From Apoderus coryli (Eukaryota > Arthropoda > Insecta > Coleoptera > Attelabidae), in assembly GCA_911728435.2 (NCBI GenBank), contig OU452202.1, positions 21,493,135 to 21,557,134 on the forward strand: a DNA stretch of 64,000 nt, read 5' to 3'. A program made the translations under genes and the position numbers. Numbering within the stretch: the first letter of the stretch is position 1; each line of letters begins with the position of its first letter. The notes under the pieces were generated by a model. That model did no database searches, was not told where the DNA came from, and saw nothing but the letters and a program-made list of their open reading frames with translations. Below are positions 1-10,764 of this stretch, piece by piece.

Positions 1-202
1 GACTTTGGGCAGCAACTCTGTTAATTTCTTCGATAATACTACCAACATCGACCTCAGAATCGGAATCTTTTTCCAATAACAATTCGCTAAATGAATCAGT
101 ACTATTTAATTCTAGATTTGGTATAAACAGTTGTGGTTTTGTTACTGTATCGTCTTTAGTTTTTTTTAACCACCAGAAATTAGCTGGGGTGGTTGTTTCC
201 AT
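1..202 (-). CDS. 5' end of an unidentified protein-coding gene (cut by the window edge)
   Basis: On the minus strand an ATG at 202 opens a frame that runs to the window edge without a stop, giving 67 codons. The peptide begins METTTPANFWWLKKTKDD and continues acidic and Ser/Glu-rich (EKDSDSEVDVGSIIEEINRV). No domain is recognisable. It is probably the first exon of a longer gene transcribed leftward, divergent from the CDK2AP gene starting at 1044. Codon use and the clean open frame favour real coding sequence over chance, but with under 70 codons this stays uncertain. Confidence 0.5.
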   Translation of the reverse strand, partial: METTTPANFWWLKKTKDDTVTKPQLFIPNLELNSTDSFSELLLEKDSDSEVDVGSIIEEINRVAAQS

Positions 203-1043
203 GTTTCTATTGATTAGCAGTAGTGTAAAATTTCACGCCAATTTATCAGATGTGTGTTTATTATCGAATAAACAAGACCATATACATAAGGGTGTCTCAA
301 AATTCTTCCACTTCGAACACTTTATGTTTATTGTTTGTAGTTTTAAATGTTTTTTGACATTTAATATGAGTTATCGTTCTCTCTTTGTTTGTCTAAGCTT
401 CTACAACTCGTCAGCTGGCCTCTGGGTCAAATTTCTTAGTTACGTGCCAATCAAATTGTAAAAGAGACACGCGCGTATGACAGGTGAGTGAAAATTGTGC
501 CAACGACCATAAACCAAATTGCTAAAGACAATTACCATATCAATAATTGAAAAGGTATGAGAAATGCCAATTTTTACACTTTGCCATTGTAAAAAAGAAA
601 TAAAATCATGAAATGTAAATTGGGAAAAATAAATAGTAATTGTTTGTGGTTTATGTTTTATATTGGTGATGATAGACTGCGATATAAAATTCAGGGTTTA
701 AACTTTTGAAAACCGGGTAGTAAAACGATCCAGAGAAGCGTGACACACTGTACAACTGTACCGTTTCCTCACTTCTCTCGGTAGTTGTGGTCCCATAGAG
801 AAACCAAAAAAAAGTGTTGTCTCTGTGTACATGTGTACTCCCCGCTCATAAGAATTGACAGTTGACAGTAAAAAGTAACAAATGACAATTGGCACTTAAC
901 ATAACGTGTTTTTATTTTATTTTGTTAATTCTCTATTTTAGCTTTTCATTTTCATAAATTATTTGTTTTTAAATTTGTGTTGTTTTTCTGTTTATTCATA
1001 AGAAATTTAATCTCTGATCTTGCAATAATACGTGAATCAAGAC
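203..1043. repeat. Divergent intergenic interval with one copy of the promoter-side inverted repeat
   Basis: This spacer separates the leftward gene (ATG at 202) from CDK2AP (ATG at 1044), so it must hold both promoters. At about 700-785 lies a copy of the dispersed inverted repeat described under findings: one arm reads TTGAAAACCGGGTAGTAAAA and runs into AGAGAAGCG, and the opposite arm reads CCTCACTTCTCTCG. A GTGAGTGAAAAT motif near 485 recurs near 2760. No ORF with coding character was seen. Confidence 0.45.
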
Positions 1044-1379
1044 ATGGAGACTGTAGATATTCAGGCTGTGGAATCAAAACTAACTGATGTAACTGTAACT
1101 GCAATTCCAATAACAAACAACAACAATAAGTCTCAACACAATATAAATCAAAACATATCACCAACGATAACAGTCCCATCAAACAATGCACAGCAGCAGC
1201 AACCAGGACAATCAAAATACGCACAACTTTTAGGTGTAATAGAGGAAATGGGTAGAGAAGTTCGACCCACCTATGCTGGAAGTAGAAGTTCCTCAGAACG
1301 ATTGAAACGAAACTTGGTTTCAGCGAGGATTTTAGTGCGGGAGTGTCTGTTGGAAACCGAACGAAGTGCTCGACAATAA
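1044..1379 (+). CDS. CDK2AP1: CDK2-associated protein (CDK2AP1/2, DOC-1 family)
   Basis: A single-exon gene of 111 residues. The C-terminal half matches the conserved CDK2AP/DOC-1 core: [20 protein letters not shown], then [19 protein letters not shown] and [15 protein letters not shown]. In this family the core forms a helical dimer, and the proteins are known as CDK2-binding factors and as NuRD chromatin-complex subunits. The N-terminal half is Asn/Gln-rich low complexity (NNNN, QQQQ) and probably disordered. The start is the ATG at 1044; an in-frame GTG at 1032 extends the frame but is not a credible eukaryotic start. A polyadenylation hexamer AATAAA lies at 1741-1746. Orthology to CDK2AP1 rather than CDK2AP2 cannot be decided. 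Confidence 0.9.
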   Translation: METVDIQAVESKLTDVTVTAIPITNNNNKSQHNINQNISPTITVPSNNAQQQQPGQSKYAQLLGVIEEMGREVRPTYAGSRSSSERLKRNLVSARILVRECLLETERSARQ

Positions 1380-3279
1380 ACTTTGGAATTTAAGTACAAT
1401 AGCGGCGATTTGCTCATTAAAATACAAGTCATGATATTCCCATTTGCGTGACTCCGTTAAGCCAAAATCAAAATATAGTCTGTAAAAGTATTGTGATATA
1501 CCTTCCAAATATAATTCATACATCGGTCATTAGTTACTAAATTTAAAGGTAATTAAAATTTTTCATTTAGTAATTTTAGCTTAGGGCAACTTTTATTTCA
1601 CTTAAGATTAGGAAGTAATTACTTAACGTAACTAATGATTTATACATTTTTGGATGTATCAAGTAATTAATGGTCGATGGTTCTAGAACCATTTTAATAG
1701 TACAAAATAGTATTTTTCATAATCAATTTTATTGAGAACTAATAAAGTTGAAATGACACATTTTCAATGCTATAGGTAATTAAGATATTAATACTGTTTT
1801 TACAAACTGCCAAAGCAGATTGAGACTCAGGTAAAATAAACGTAGGTGTATTTAGATTTTACATGTTATGTTTAAGAAGGATTTTGTAGTGTAATTTTTA
1901 TGGTATGAATCAAATAAATTGCTATTATTTCAGTTTATTTTTACGTAATAATTAGATTTATTGTCTATATAAATTGTTTTGCGAAGTGTTCTATAATATG
2001 TGTATAGAATCGATGATTTCATGCGTCTCTAGTTAACATCATGTTACTTTGAGAATTTAGTCAATTCTTAGAGTACTGAGGCAACGCTATCCTAAATGAG
2101 TAGACTGTGCCTCGCTTCTCGATTGTTTTAGGGCCATATGCCCGACATCATTTAATCCGAATTAAATGTGGCGGTGCATACGGCCCTTACTCGCCGATTT
2201 TCCAGAATTGAGTCGAACAAAGCTAAGTATCTCTTTTTATCAAAAAAACATCGTACATCAGGCAAACTGATACCTATGTCATTGTCTTTATAAACTTTAT
2301 AAAGACAATGCCTATGTCTACAACTTGCCCTAAGTATGTATTTGTATCAGTGATGCTGTTGATGTTATTTGTTTAATTTGATTGATTTGTGCGTATATAA
2401 TTATGTAAAAAAAAAATAAATAAATTTAATATTAAAAAAAAAACAGTTTGGTGCATATTGACCATATCCTTATTTCTACGGAGAGGCGCTGGAGTCAGGT
2501 GACGCTAACTTCACAGCAGTATAGTACCTCGCTTCGCTCGATCGTTTTGGTTTTCAAATTGCCTACCTGATGATTATCATACCTTTCTTTGGCGCACGAG
2601 CTTTATAAAAGTCCTTTCACTATCAATAAGAATTAATCCACTACAAACTAGAACAGCTGGGATGATGTAACATGTTCACCTATCGCTCACCTCTCTTGCA
2701 CTTTTTATAAAAGGACCGTTCAACAATCTAAATTGTAAAAGGAACTTTTGTGACAGAAAGGTGAGTGAAAATGCTAATATTTAATGTAAAAGTTCACTTA
2801 CCTGTCAAACCCCTGTTCTTTTTACAAATTTGACAATTTAGTGAGTCTGTCTATTCTTGAAATCCGGGGAATAGAACTACGGAGAGAAGCGAGGCAAAGC
2901 CTATGGAATTGCTTGCCTCTCTTCCTCTTCACCCAGTCATTGTACCATATACCATAGTTTAAACTATGCATGAACTATTGACAAATTCAAAATTTGGTAA
3001 ATTAAATTTTAAATTTCCCTGAAATTGAGAATTTATTGAATATACAAATCGAATGTTATGAGTGAGCACCATAATTTTTATGTTTTGGTTAGAAATTTAT
3101 AAAATGTTAATAAACCACGCACTCAAAAAATATTTTGATTAATACCTAATTAAAACGTGATTAATGTTTGTATTTATAATAATTTTAAATAGCGTGGTTT
3201 ATTTTTAATATTATAACAAAATTACTTCTAATAATAGACATGCTAAAATCAATAAGCTTTATTCGATAACTAGTCGTCT
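1380..3279. repeat. Intergenic interval between CDK2AP and INPP5E with three inverted-repeat copies
   Basis: It holds the 3' UTR of CDK2AP and the promoter of INPP5E. Three copies of the dispersed inverted repeat lie at about 2060-2215, 2440-2566 and 2845-2932, with diagnostic strings such as GTGCCTCGCTTCTCGATTG, CCTCGCTTCGCTCGATCG and GAGAGAAGCGAGGC. Within the first copy, 2130-2188 is an imperfect hairpin starting AGGGCCATATGCCC and ending GGTGCATACGGCCCT. A near-perfect palindrome at 2280-2310 (15-nt arms CATTGTCTTTATAAA around one base) recurs upstream of other genes. An A-rich tract at 2407-2444 may be an old retroelement tail. Confidence 0.5.
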
Positions 3280-6200
3280 ATGGATCAAAATAATTACACG
3301 AATATCAATATGAAACCAAAACCGAAGAAATTTACCAGTTTTTTGTTACCCAACAAACCAAATAAAGTTGGAGTTGCTGTGATTAGAAGTCAGAGTGCAA
3401 AGGAGCAATATAATTTGATGAATATGACTGGGTCAGAATCAAATTGTGATATACAGATAGCCAAGAGACCCCTGAGTTTTGATGTGAATAACGGGAATGT
3501 TATGAACTATGATAATCACGCAACTACTGTAAGTACCAAAACTGTGTTATGGAATTGCTTATCCATATAAAATATAGTATGAAGATCTGAGCAACTGGAT
3601 ATTGAAGAAACTTATGTTCTTATCTTGGATTAACACTCCATTTAACAATTACGGAAATTTGAAATCAGTATAATCTGTTTTTTCAGAATGGCACATTGAA
3701 TCGGCGTTGCAGTATATCGGAATCAAATATATTTGATGAAGACGGTAGCAGTGCTTTTAATTCACTAAAATTTAATAATAAATTCATGGGAAAAAGTGCT
3801 TCGCATGGCAGTATTCTAAACGAAAGTACGTATTTCATAATTATTAATAAATTACTCATCATTAATTCATCTTAGTATAAATGATATAAGTAAGGTAGTA
3901 ATGAAATGACAGACTAAATTGGCTAACGCTAAGTTCTCAGTATCTTATTCCATTAAAATATCACTTGAAATCGTTCTTTAAAATATTTAAAGTAGTATTC
4001 TCCTACTGCTACTAAATTTCAATTAATATTTTTCGCCTATTTTGTTAAGGCTTTGTTGGATTTTACAAATTTACACTGGTTTTTTTACAGCTTTTGGTTC
4101 TCAATATTTGATTCCTACAAATAAAGCTCGCGAACGGAACTTTCTACAGGGTAAACTAGGTGCAAATTCTCTATTAGGTGCCCCAGAATTAGAACGTGTC
4201 TGCCCTAATCGTCAATTGACTGTTTTTGTTGGGACTTGGAATATGAACGGGCATTCTGCGCCAAAGTAAGGAATTTGTCCACTTATTAAAACCTGCATGC
4301 GCAATTAGTTTGGCGGCAACTGTAACTTTTTTATTATTTTTAAAACTTATTTGTTGTAGGGAATTGAACGATTTTGTTTTGCCAGTTGGAATCGAACATG
4401 TTCCAGATATTTTAGCTTTTGGTACGCAGGAATCCAGCTCAGAACGTTATGAGTGGGAGGTGTCGTTACAGGAGACTATAGGACCATCGCATATACTTTT
4501 CCATTCGACATATTTAGGTATGTTCAAGTTTTCGAGTTTAAGCCAATTATGATTGTTATTTGTTCTAGGGACTCTACATTTATGTATTTTCATTCGTCGT
4601 GATCTCATCTGGTACATTTCCATAGCTGAAGATGCAAGTCTATCTGTGCGTCCTGGAACAGCGTTTCGTACGAAAGGTGCTATTGCGACATCGTTCATGA
4701 TATTCGGTACATCATTTCTATTCGTTACAGCGCATTTGACAGCGCATGAAGAAAAAGTCAAAGAACGTGTCGGTGATGTGAAGAGAATTGTACATTCCTT
4801 GGATTTACCAAAACTGCTGCCGTGTAAAAACAAAAATAAAGGTAATGTAAGTATTAGCTTGTTCTATGTTTCTTTATGAATCTAAGACATGTTAAGCTGA
4901 TCGCATTAGGGGGAGAATGCCTTTATTACATTTTAATAGTAGTCCTTAAATTTTACATAAGATTAGAAGTTTTACCTTAGATCCTTGGTTGTTTGACAGT
5001 CGTTTGCTGTGGAAGTCTGCTCCGAGGTCTATTCAAATTACTAGTGATTGTTATCCATTATTTGCCACATCCTGTATGGACTGAATTTAAACGTCAGCTT
5101 GACTGTCGATGAATGAACGTAATGGGCGTCAATCAAGGTTCTGCTAGCGAAACGAGTCAATTTTTTGCATCAATTCATAACTGTAAATAAAACTTAGATC
5201 CACATCAAAGAAGAAGAAGAAGAAAGTGGTTAAACAAAAACGGCGAGGTATGAACAGAGATATGGAGAAGAGAGAATGCGCATCCACTTTCCGACGACAC
5301 TATGCGTGCGGCCATTTTCTAGTCACAAACGTCAAAAAATCAAAACACTGTTTAAATTGGTGTGGTTATGTTTCATGTGAGTGCCTTTCACTAACTTTGT
5401 CTATGTTGTGTGTTTTCTGGGTAAGTAGTAGAATAGAGTGACAATGTTACACAAGACACAACCTAGATGGAGGTGGAAAAGAAGATACTTACATAGTTTG
5501 TTGAACGAAATTGGGTAAGTATGTTATACTACAATAGATGAAAGAAATACCTATTTTATTACGTTCATTCATTAAATAATTATTGTAGTAAAGTATGATG
5601 AAAAACGCATATTTCTAATATTAAATGTTACCTGAAACAAAACTAGTGTTCTTTAATACTTCTGTCCTGTAAATAATTGCGACAATTATTGCTATCAGTT
5701 GTTTTTGCAATTATTAACCTACAATTTATGAATGGTCCTCGTATCGTAAAAAGAAATTTGACCATACCCGGTAAGCCTAAGCTAGAAGATGGCGCACCCC
5801 GTGATTAGAGAATATGCTCATTTTGACGCTCATTCTCCCCACTCTCCATAGCTCGGCGTATGAATCATTTATCGGTTGAAGGTGGAAATTGCTTCACATT
5901 TGAAGATCAAGAACGATTTATTCCATCAGAACACCCATTTCGACTGTAAGCGTGGCCAAAAATTACGAATTAGACTTGGAATTGGTTGGCCACCCACTGG
6001 AGCTTGCAAGACGCCCACTATTGTTTGGAAAGATTAGAGCATCGCTGCAGGATGTGCACTTATTGACTTGAAAGGAGAGTATATCGATAAATAAAAAATT
6101 TGTGGGTGCGAGCTTAAGAGCAGCTTGGTACCCTATTATAACGCAATCTGGAGAGTCACTTGCATACAGAAAGCTGCGATAATTCTCATAATAGCCTAAA

Positions 6201-9200
6201 TAGAGAGTCTTAAAGAAGGTAATGTGAAATTGTGGTTAATATCTCTGTTAATATAATAAGTATACGTAAGTATCTTGAGTGGTGTGAAAAATTTGCACTG
6301 TATAAATATCACTTATAACTCAGTATGTTACCAATTAAACACTAGGTCGCACCACACATTTATTGTACAAACAATGAATTGTGTTCATAAAGCGCTACTT
6401 ACTTTAGTTTATTCTAAATAACAGAGTATTACCTCCTCATTCAAGTCGCATGTAATGAGAGTTACCATGGAAGTACCCAACATAATACAATACTTTATGA
6501 AGATTATCGTGGCTCAGCAGGCTTCTTCGAGGTCACTGTTATCAAATAGCTACGAGCGTGGTTGATATTTTGGATCAATTTGTTGTAAATATATTGAAAC
6601 ATGTACGATTTGTTGAAACTGGTAGTGGTTTCTTCGTATAATTGTAGACAGTTTTCTATTTAATCGCATGTTGAGTGAAATTCTTGGTACCTTTTAAAAA
6701 TATTGTACGAGGATTGTTAGAAAACATCCAGTCAGTTTCCATTCTCAAGTATACCTTCGTGGATAATCAAGTGTAAACGTTCTGGTGTTTAAGGCTATTA
6801 AGCTTGCATCGTCGCGTAAATGTTCATTATTCTTAACCAAAAACTGAATAACGAACTCAAGTCACCACAGTCCTCATACATTATTTTGTTCTTTGCATGC
6901 TTTTTTATTATTATTTTTTGCCACCTCTGCTAAAGCACTTTTTTTTTGTTTTCTAGGTTCCACCGTCAGGTTATCAAAGGTATTTATGTATTCCAAATTT
7001 TATATAATTTGTGTAACATTAATATTTAATTGTCTTATCTATAAATCTTTATCCATAAATATACAAATGTATCATTATATACAGAAACAACAAGCAAATT
7101 TGACAATCTAAAGAGTTTGAATTGCATCAGCGAAGAAACTACAAAATCTTCTATACTTAATATAATTCACATCAGTATCAGCAAAGTGGATATTAAAAAG
7201 CTCAGAGGCAGCATATTGGGCTATGCTCAAGGAAATTGGTATTAGGTATGAGATTAGAAAAAGGAAGTCGTACGAATTGATGGTGTAAACGAAATCTGAG
7301 AAAGAAGTTCAGGGCAGTCAATCAATGAATTACAGATTTTATACCAAAAATTGAAGCATAGCAAGAGCTGTTGCTTAATACTTCTATAACATGGATAACG
7401 ACCATCAATTCTGTATGCCAGAAACTGAAAATGGTTTCTCTAAACACTTTCTATTTGAATCTCTGACAAGACTTGAAAAAAAGTGTTGAGACGATTCATA
7501 TTCTTCGAGTTAGGGATAACAAAGCCTAATCTTTTAAATGCAGCGTTAACTGTTTAATTGATATGTTCAGCAAATGAATATTTTGCATGTATGAAAATAC
7601 CTAAATCCTCCACTGATTCCATTCTGCTTAATGTTAAATCATTAATTTTATTATTATTAAATTTATTCCTGACAATCGTCTATTGATCTAAGCAGCGAAA
7701 AACTGAACCACATCCTGAGGATTACAGGACTTTTTTAACACCCATGTATATAAAAGAATTTGACAGTTGAAATTTTTTTTTAAATTGCAATGTCTTTCAC
7801 AAAAAGGCAATCTGTCAGCCCGTGAACACCGGAGGTCGATATTTGGTCTGGTTCTAAAAATATCGAGCTTGAAAATTAGGCGAAATTTTCCTTGCTCGAA
7901 CGCAATTGTCCAGCACTTTATTTGACTCTGCAAAACAACCATCGATTGCAGAATACACCAACACATGCACCGTTGGCATCAGTGGATTCAATCGAAGACC
8001 AATCGGTCTCAAGAAGTGTGTTGTGTTTGTGGAGGTTGATGTTACTATTTACCTCCTGAACATTTAACTTCGCTTAAAACGGCCCAATTTAGTAATTTAG
8101 CTCTTCAATATCTGTATGTGTTTGTTGAAATAAAAAAAGATAAGAATTAGTAATAAAAAATATATAAATAAGTATGGTTTTGTGTTTCAGATGTGACACA
8201 AAATTTCGACTACGTGTTCTGGTCGGGCGATTTGAATTTTCGTTTAGCCACACCAAGAGCAAATGTATTGGAATGGTTATCGAAAACGAATTTTCCCTTA
8301 CCTGCCCATTTGCCACATGGCTACATGCATTATGATCAGTTGTGTTCTGTGTTGGCAGATGGTGCGGCGTTCAAAGGTTTCCGTGAGGCTAATATTACAT
8401 TCCCACCGACATACAAGGTAAAAATAAGTCAAAAAAATAATTATACTCCTGTTTTTTTCATAAATATTATATTTTATTTTCAGTACGATCCTGGAACTCA
8501 AAACTTTGACACGTCTTCCAAGCAACGCACACCCGCCTACACAGATCGTATCTTGTACAAACAAAAGATTGTGCGTAGATTGAGTGGACATTTGGAGATG
8601 CCACCATTAGAGTGCCTTGTGTATGATTCCGTACCGTCCATAACGACATCCGACCATAAACCGGTTTGGGGTGTATTTAAAGTACATTTACGGCCAGGAC
8701 TTGACACGTAAATATTTAGTTAAATCATTTTTTTTGTGAATTGCTTGGTACATAAAGTAACAAGACTTTTAGTTATGTTGGAAATTTGGTTCACTCCCCA
8801 ACTACTAGCTTCTGTATATAATAATGAAAGTCCGACATATAATTTACATGAAGGCGTTCCGATGTTCAAAAGTGAGACCACACTGTATTTAAAATATGTC
8901 ATTTTTCGAACAAGAAAACACGGTCCATCTGTTTCTGAAAGTTGAACAAAGAAGAGAGACAAAAATTATATATTTTATGACTAAAAGGGGAGTTTAGGAA
9001 CATTTGTTAACAATCTATTTAAAATAATATTCACAAAAATATTATATTTCCCAAACTAATAGAAAATATCTATAAAATCACCCAACTAGTATACATAATA
9101 CCAGTGGCGTGGTAAGCAGTGTGAACCAAATTTCCAACATTTACGAAGAACTTATACTAGTACGAGAGATGAAAGACAGCAAGATGTTTTTGGCGACATC

Positions 9201-9420
9201 TAGTGTGACCAGGCAATATGCCGTTTTAACACATGAGGGGAATAAATATTCTACTTTTAGTAATAATAATAACACAGATTTCTTTTATGAACCTTTTTGT
9301 TACAGGATTCCATTAGCGGCTGGCTTATTCAATAGAGACGTCTATTTAGAGGGATTGAAAAGGCGGGCAGCAACATTGAATAAGTCAAAAGGTGCTACAA
9401 CCGTATGTTCCGTACAATAA
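3280..9420 (+). CDS. INPP5E: Inositol polyphosphate 5-phosphatase, INPP5E type (8 exons)
   Basis: Exons 3280-3528, 3687-3825, 4091-4265, 4360-4517, 4569-4841, 8191-8417, 8484-8707 and 9306-9420 join in phase to 519 residues. After a basic, low-complexity N-terminus (about 1-165) comes the 5-phosphatase domain: FVGTWNMNG (175-183), [18 protein letters not shown] (342-349), [10 protein letters not shown] and the catalytic SDHKPVWG (463-470). The protein ends CSVQ (516-519), a CaaX prenylation box as in INPP5E, which removes the 5-phosphate of PI(4,5)P2/PI(3,4,5)P3 on the ciliary membrane. The CaaX box and lack of SH2, SAC or SKICH domains argue against other 5-phosphatases. AATAAA lies at 9451-9456. 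Vertebrate INPP5E is longer, mostly at the N-terminus. Confidence 0.9.
4842..8190. other. INPP5E intron 5 (3.35 kb), filled with decayed repeats
   Basis: By far the largest intron of the gene, between exons coding for adjacent parts of the catalytic domain. I see no intact element. Fragments include mariner-like termini (CCTCGTA at about 5740 and TACGAGGATTGTTAG at about 6706), a possible small inverted-repeat element at about 5557-5747, a GAA-rich run at 5208-5223 and a T-rich stretch at 6890-6955. ORFs here, such as 5226-5441 and the minus-strand frame at 7688-7966, match nothing I recognise. Confidence 0.4.
8776..9141. repeat. Inverted-repeat element in INPP5E intron 7
   Basis: The string ATGTTGGAAATTTGGTTCAC at about 8776 is found in inverted orientation at about 9121-9141 (GTGAACCAAATTTCCAACAT). 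The arms are about 20 bp, roughly 320 bp apart, inside the intron at 8708-9305. This looks like a small non-autonomous inverted-repeat element. ORFs on both strands between the arms show no protein similarity that I can recognise. Confidence 0.5.
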
Positions 9421-10764
9421 CTACGTTGCTTCTCTTTGATTAAGCCTATAAATAAATGCTTATTTTGTTTCTTTTCGTCGACTGACATTTCCTGTCTAAA
9501 AGTTAATAAGAAAATACTAAATCAACCAAAGATCACAATCATCTGTTCTAGTCAATAATATTAAATAAAATATTTTTTAGTTCTGTAGTAGGATAATGAG
9601 GAAAAATAATAAAATATATATTGTTTTATATAATTAGTTTATTTTATTTTCAACACCTTTTAGAATATTTTTAAATATCTCCTTTACTTATAATACTCAG
9701 GAGAGCCACTATATTGCATAACATTTAAAGGATGTGTATATACATGAATAAATAGTAAAAAGAATTTTTACTTAAAAGGCACTTGTGTAATTAAATAATT
9801 TGCATAAGAAGTGATTAAACTTAGCATTATACATCTCACATTTTTGCGTAACTTATTAACTGATTGAATAAACCTGGTCGTCTAAAATCGACTTATTTAT
9901 TCTGCCTTGCTAAGCTGAAACGTTTAAGGTAACTCAACAAACATTGTAAAAACTGTAATTGAGATATGATGACCTACATCATATCTCAATTACATTAATT
10001 ATTTGGCAGACAGGACAATTTAAATTTAAAACAATGGATGTCCTGTCTACGTAGAATGAACAAATTTATTTAGGAATTACAGAGATGCAAAACTTCTTAT
10101 CTCATGGTGTTTTCGCAAATTCGACAAAAAAATTAGGTCTTGAACAAAGTGCTTTATAATGCAGGGTGACACATCCAGCAAATTTTGAATGTGATGTTAC
10201 TTTTGTTGTTAATCAGACGTTTCAGCTAAGGACGGCAGTATTACCAAGAAAAACCTACTTTAAAATTTAACAGTTAACAGGTTTATTCAAAAATAAGTCA
10301 GAGTTACTTGTTTGACCAGATATTTTCAAAAATTGTTTCGAAACAGGGGACAGGTTGAGCACAAATTAATGCTTGCACTTCACCTTCTTAGGTCATGATG
10401 ATGCTAGCCACCATTCCATAGATTGCCGCTCCTATTGCGATATAGCGTAAGCGACATACGCTGAAAAAATGTTCTCTATCAGTATCTTTGGTACCCGCAA
10501 TTTTCGATAATTTTATTATTTTCTCAGATAATGAGAAATCGTAAAGCGTTTGATCTCTCATCAGCGTTTTGCACCAAATCTTCAGTAATAACAGACAGAA
10601 GGTCGTTCACCTTGTTTTCTCTACTTTTACGCACCGAACGTACTCCCACATGACCAGATTCACCAAGCCATTAATTCTCCAGTATACGGCCATATTACCT
10701 TGATTTTTAATTAAAGACGCTAAAAATTTACTTAAACGACTAAAATTATAGATTCACTGTGAAG
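9421..10764. other. Convergent 3'-3' spacer between INPP5E and the ZAD zinc-finger gene
   Basis: It contains the 3' ends of two convergent genes. A strong hairpin lies at 9955-9993: perfect 17-nt arms (GTAATTGAGATATGATG) around a 5-nt loop. It sits inside a longer inverted repeat whose outer arms are at about 9895-9945 and 10200-10245 (sharing AAGCTGAAACGT and its complement), with a second small hairpin (GACAGGAC/GTCCTGTC) at about 10009-10047. This suggests a foldback MITE of about 350 bp. No copy of the promoter-side repeat family was found here. Confidence 0.45.

Noticed and set aside
1032..1043. Upstream GTG start adding four residues to the CDK2AP protein
   Set aside because: GTG is not a normal eukaryotic start; the in-frame ATG at 1044 follows directly and the conserved core is far downstream.
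5226..5441. 71-codon frame in INPP5E intron 5 as a small gene
   Set aside because: No ATG-context, domain or splice support, and it lies among repeat debris.
8736..8962. Overlapping ORFs on both strands in INPP5E intron 7
   Set aside because: They fall within a small inverted-repeat element and show no protein similarity.
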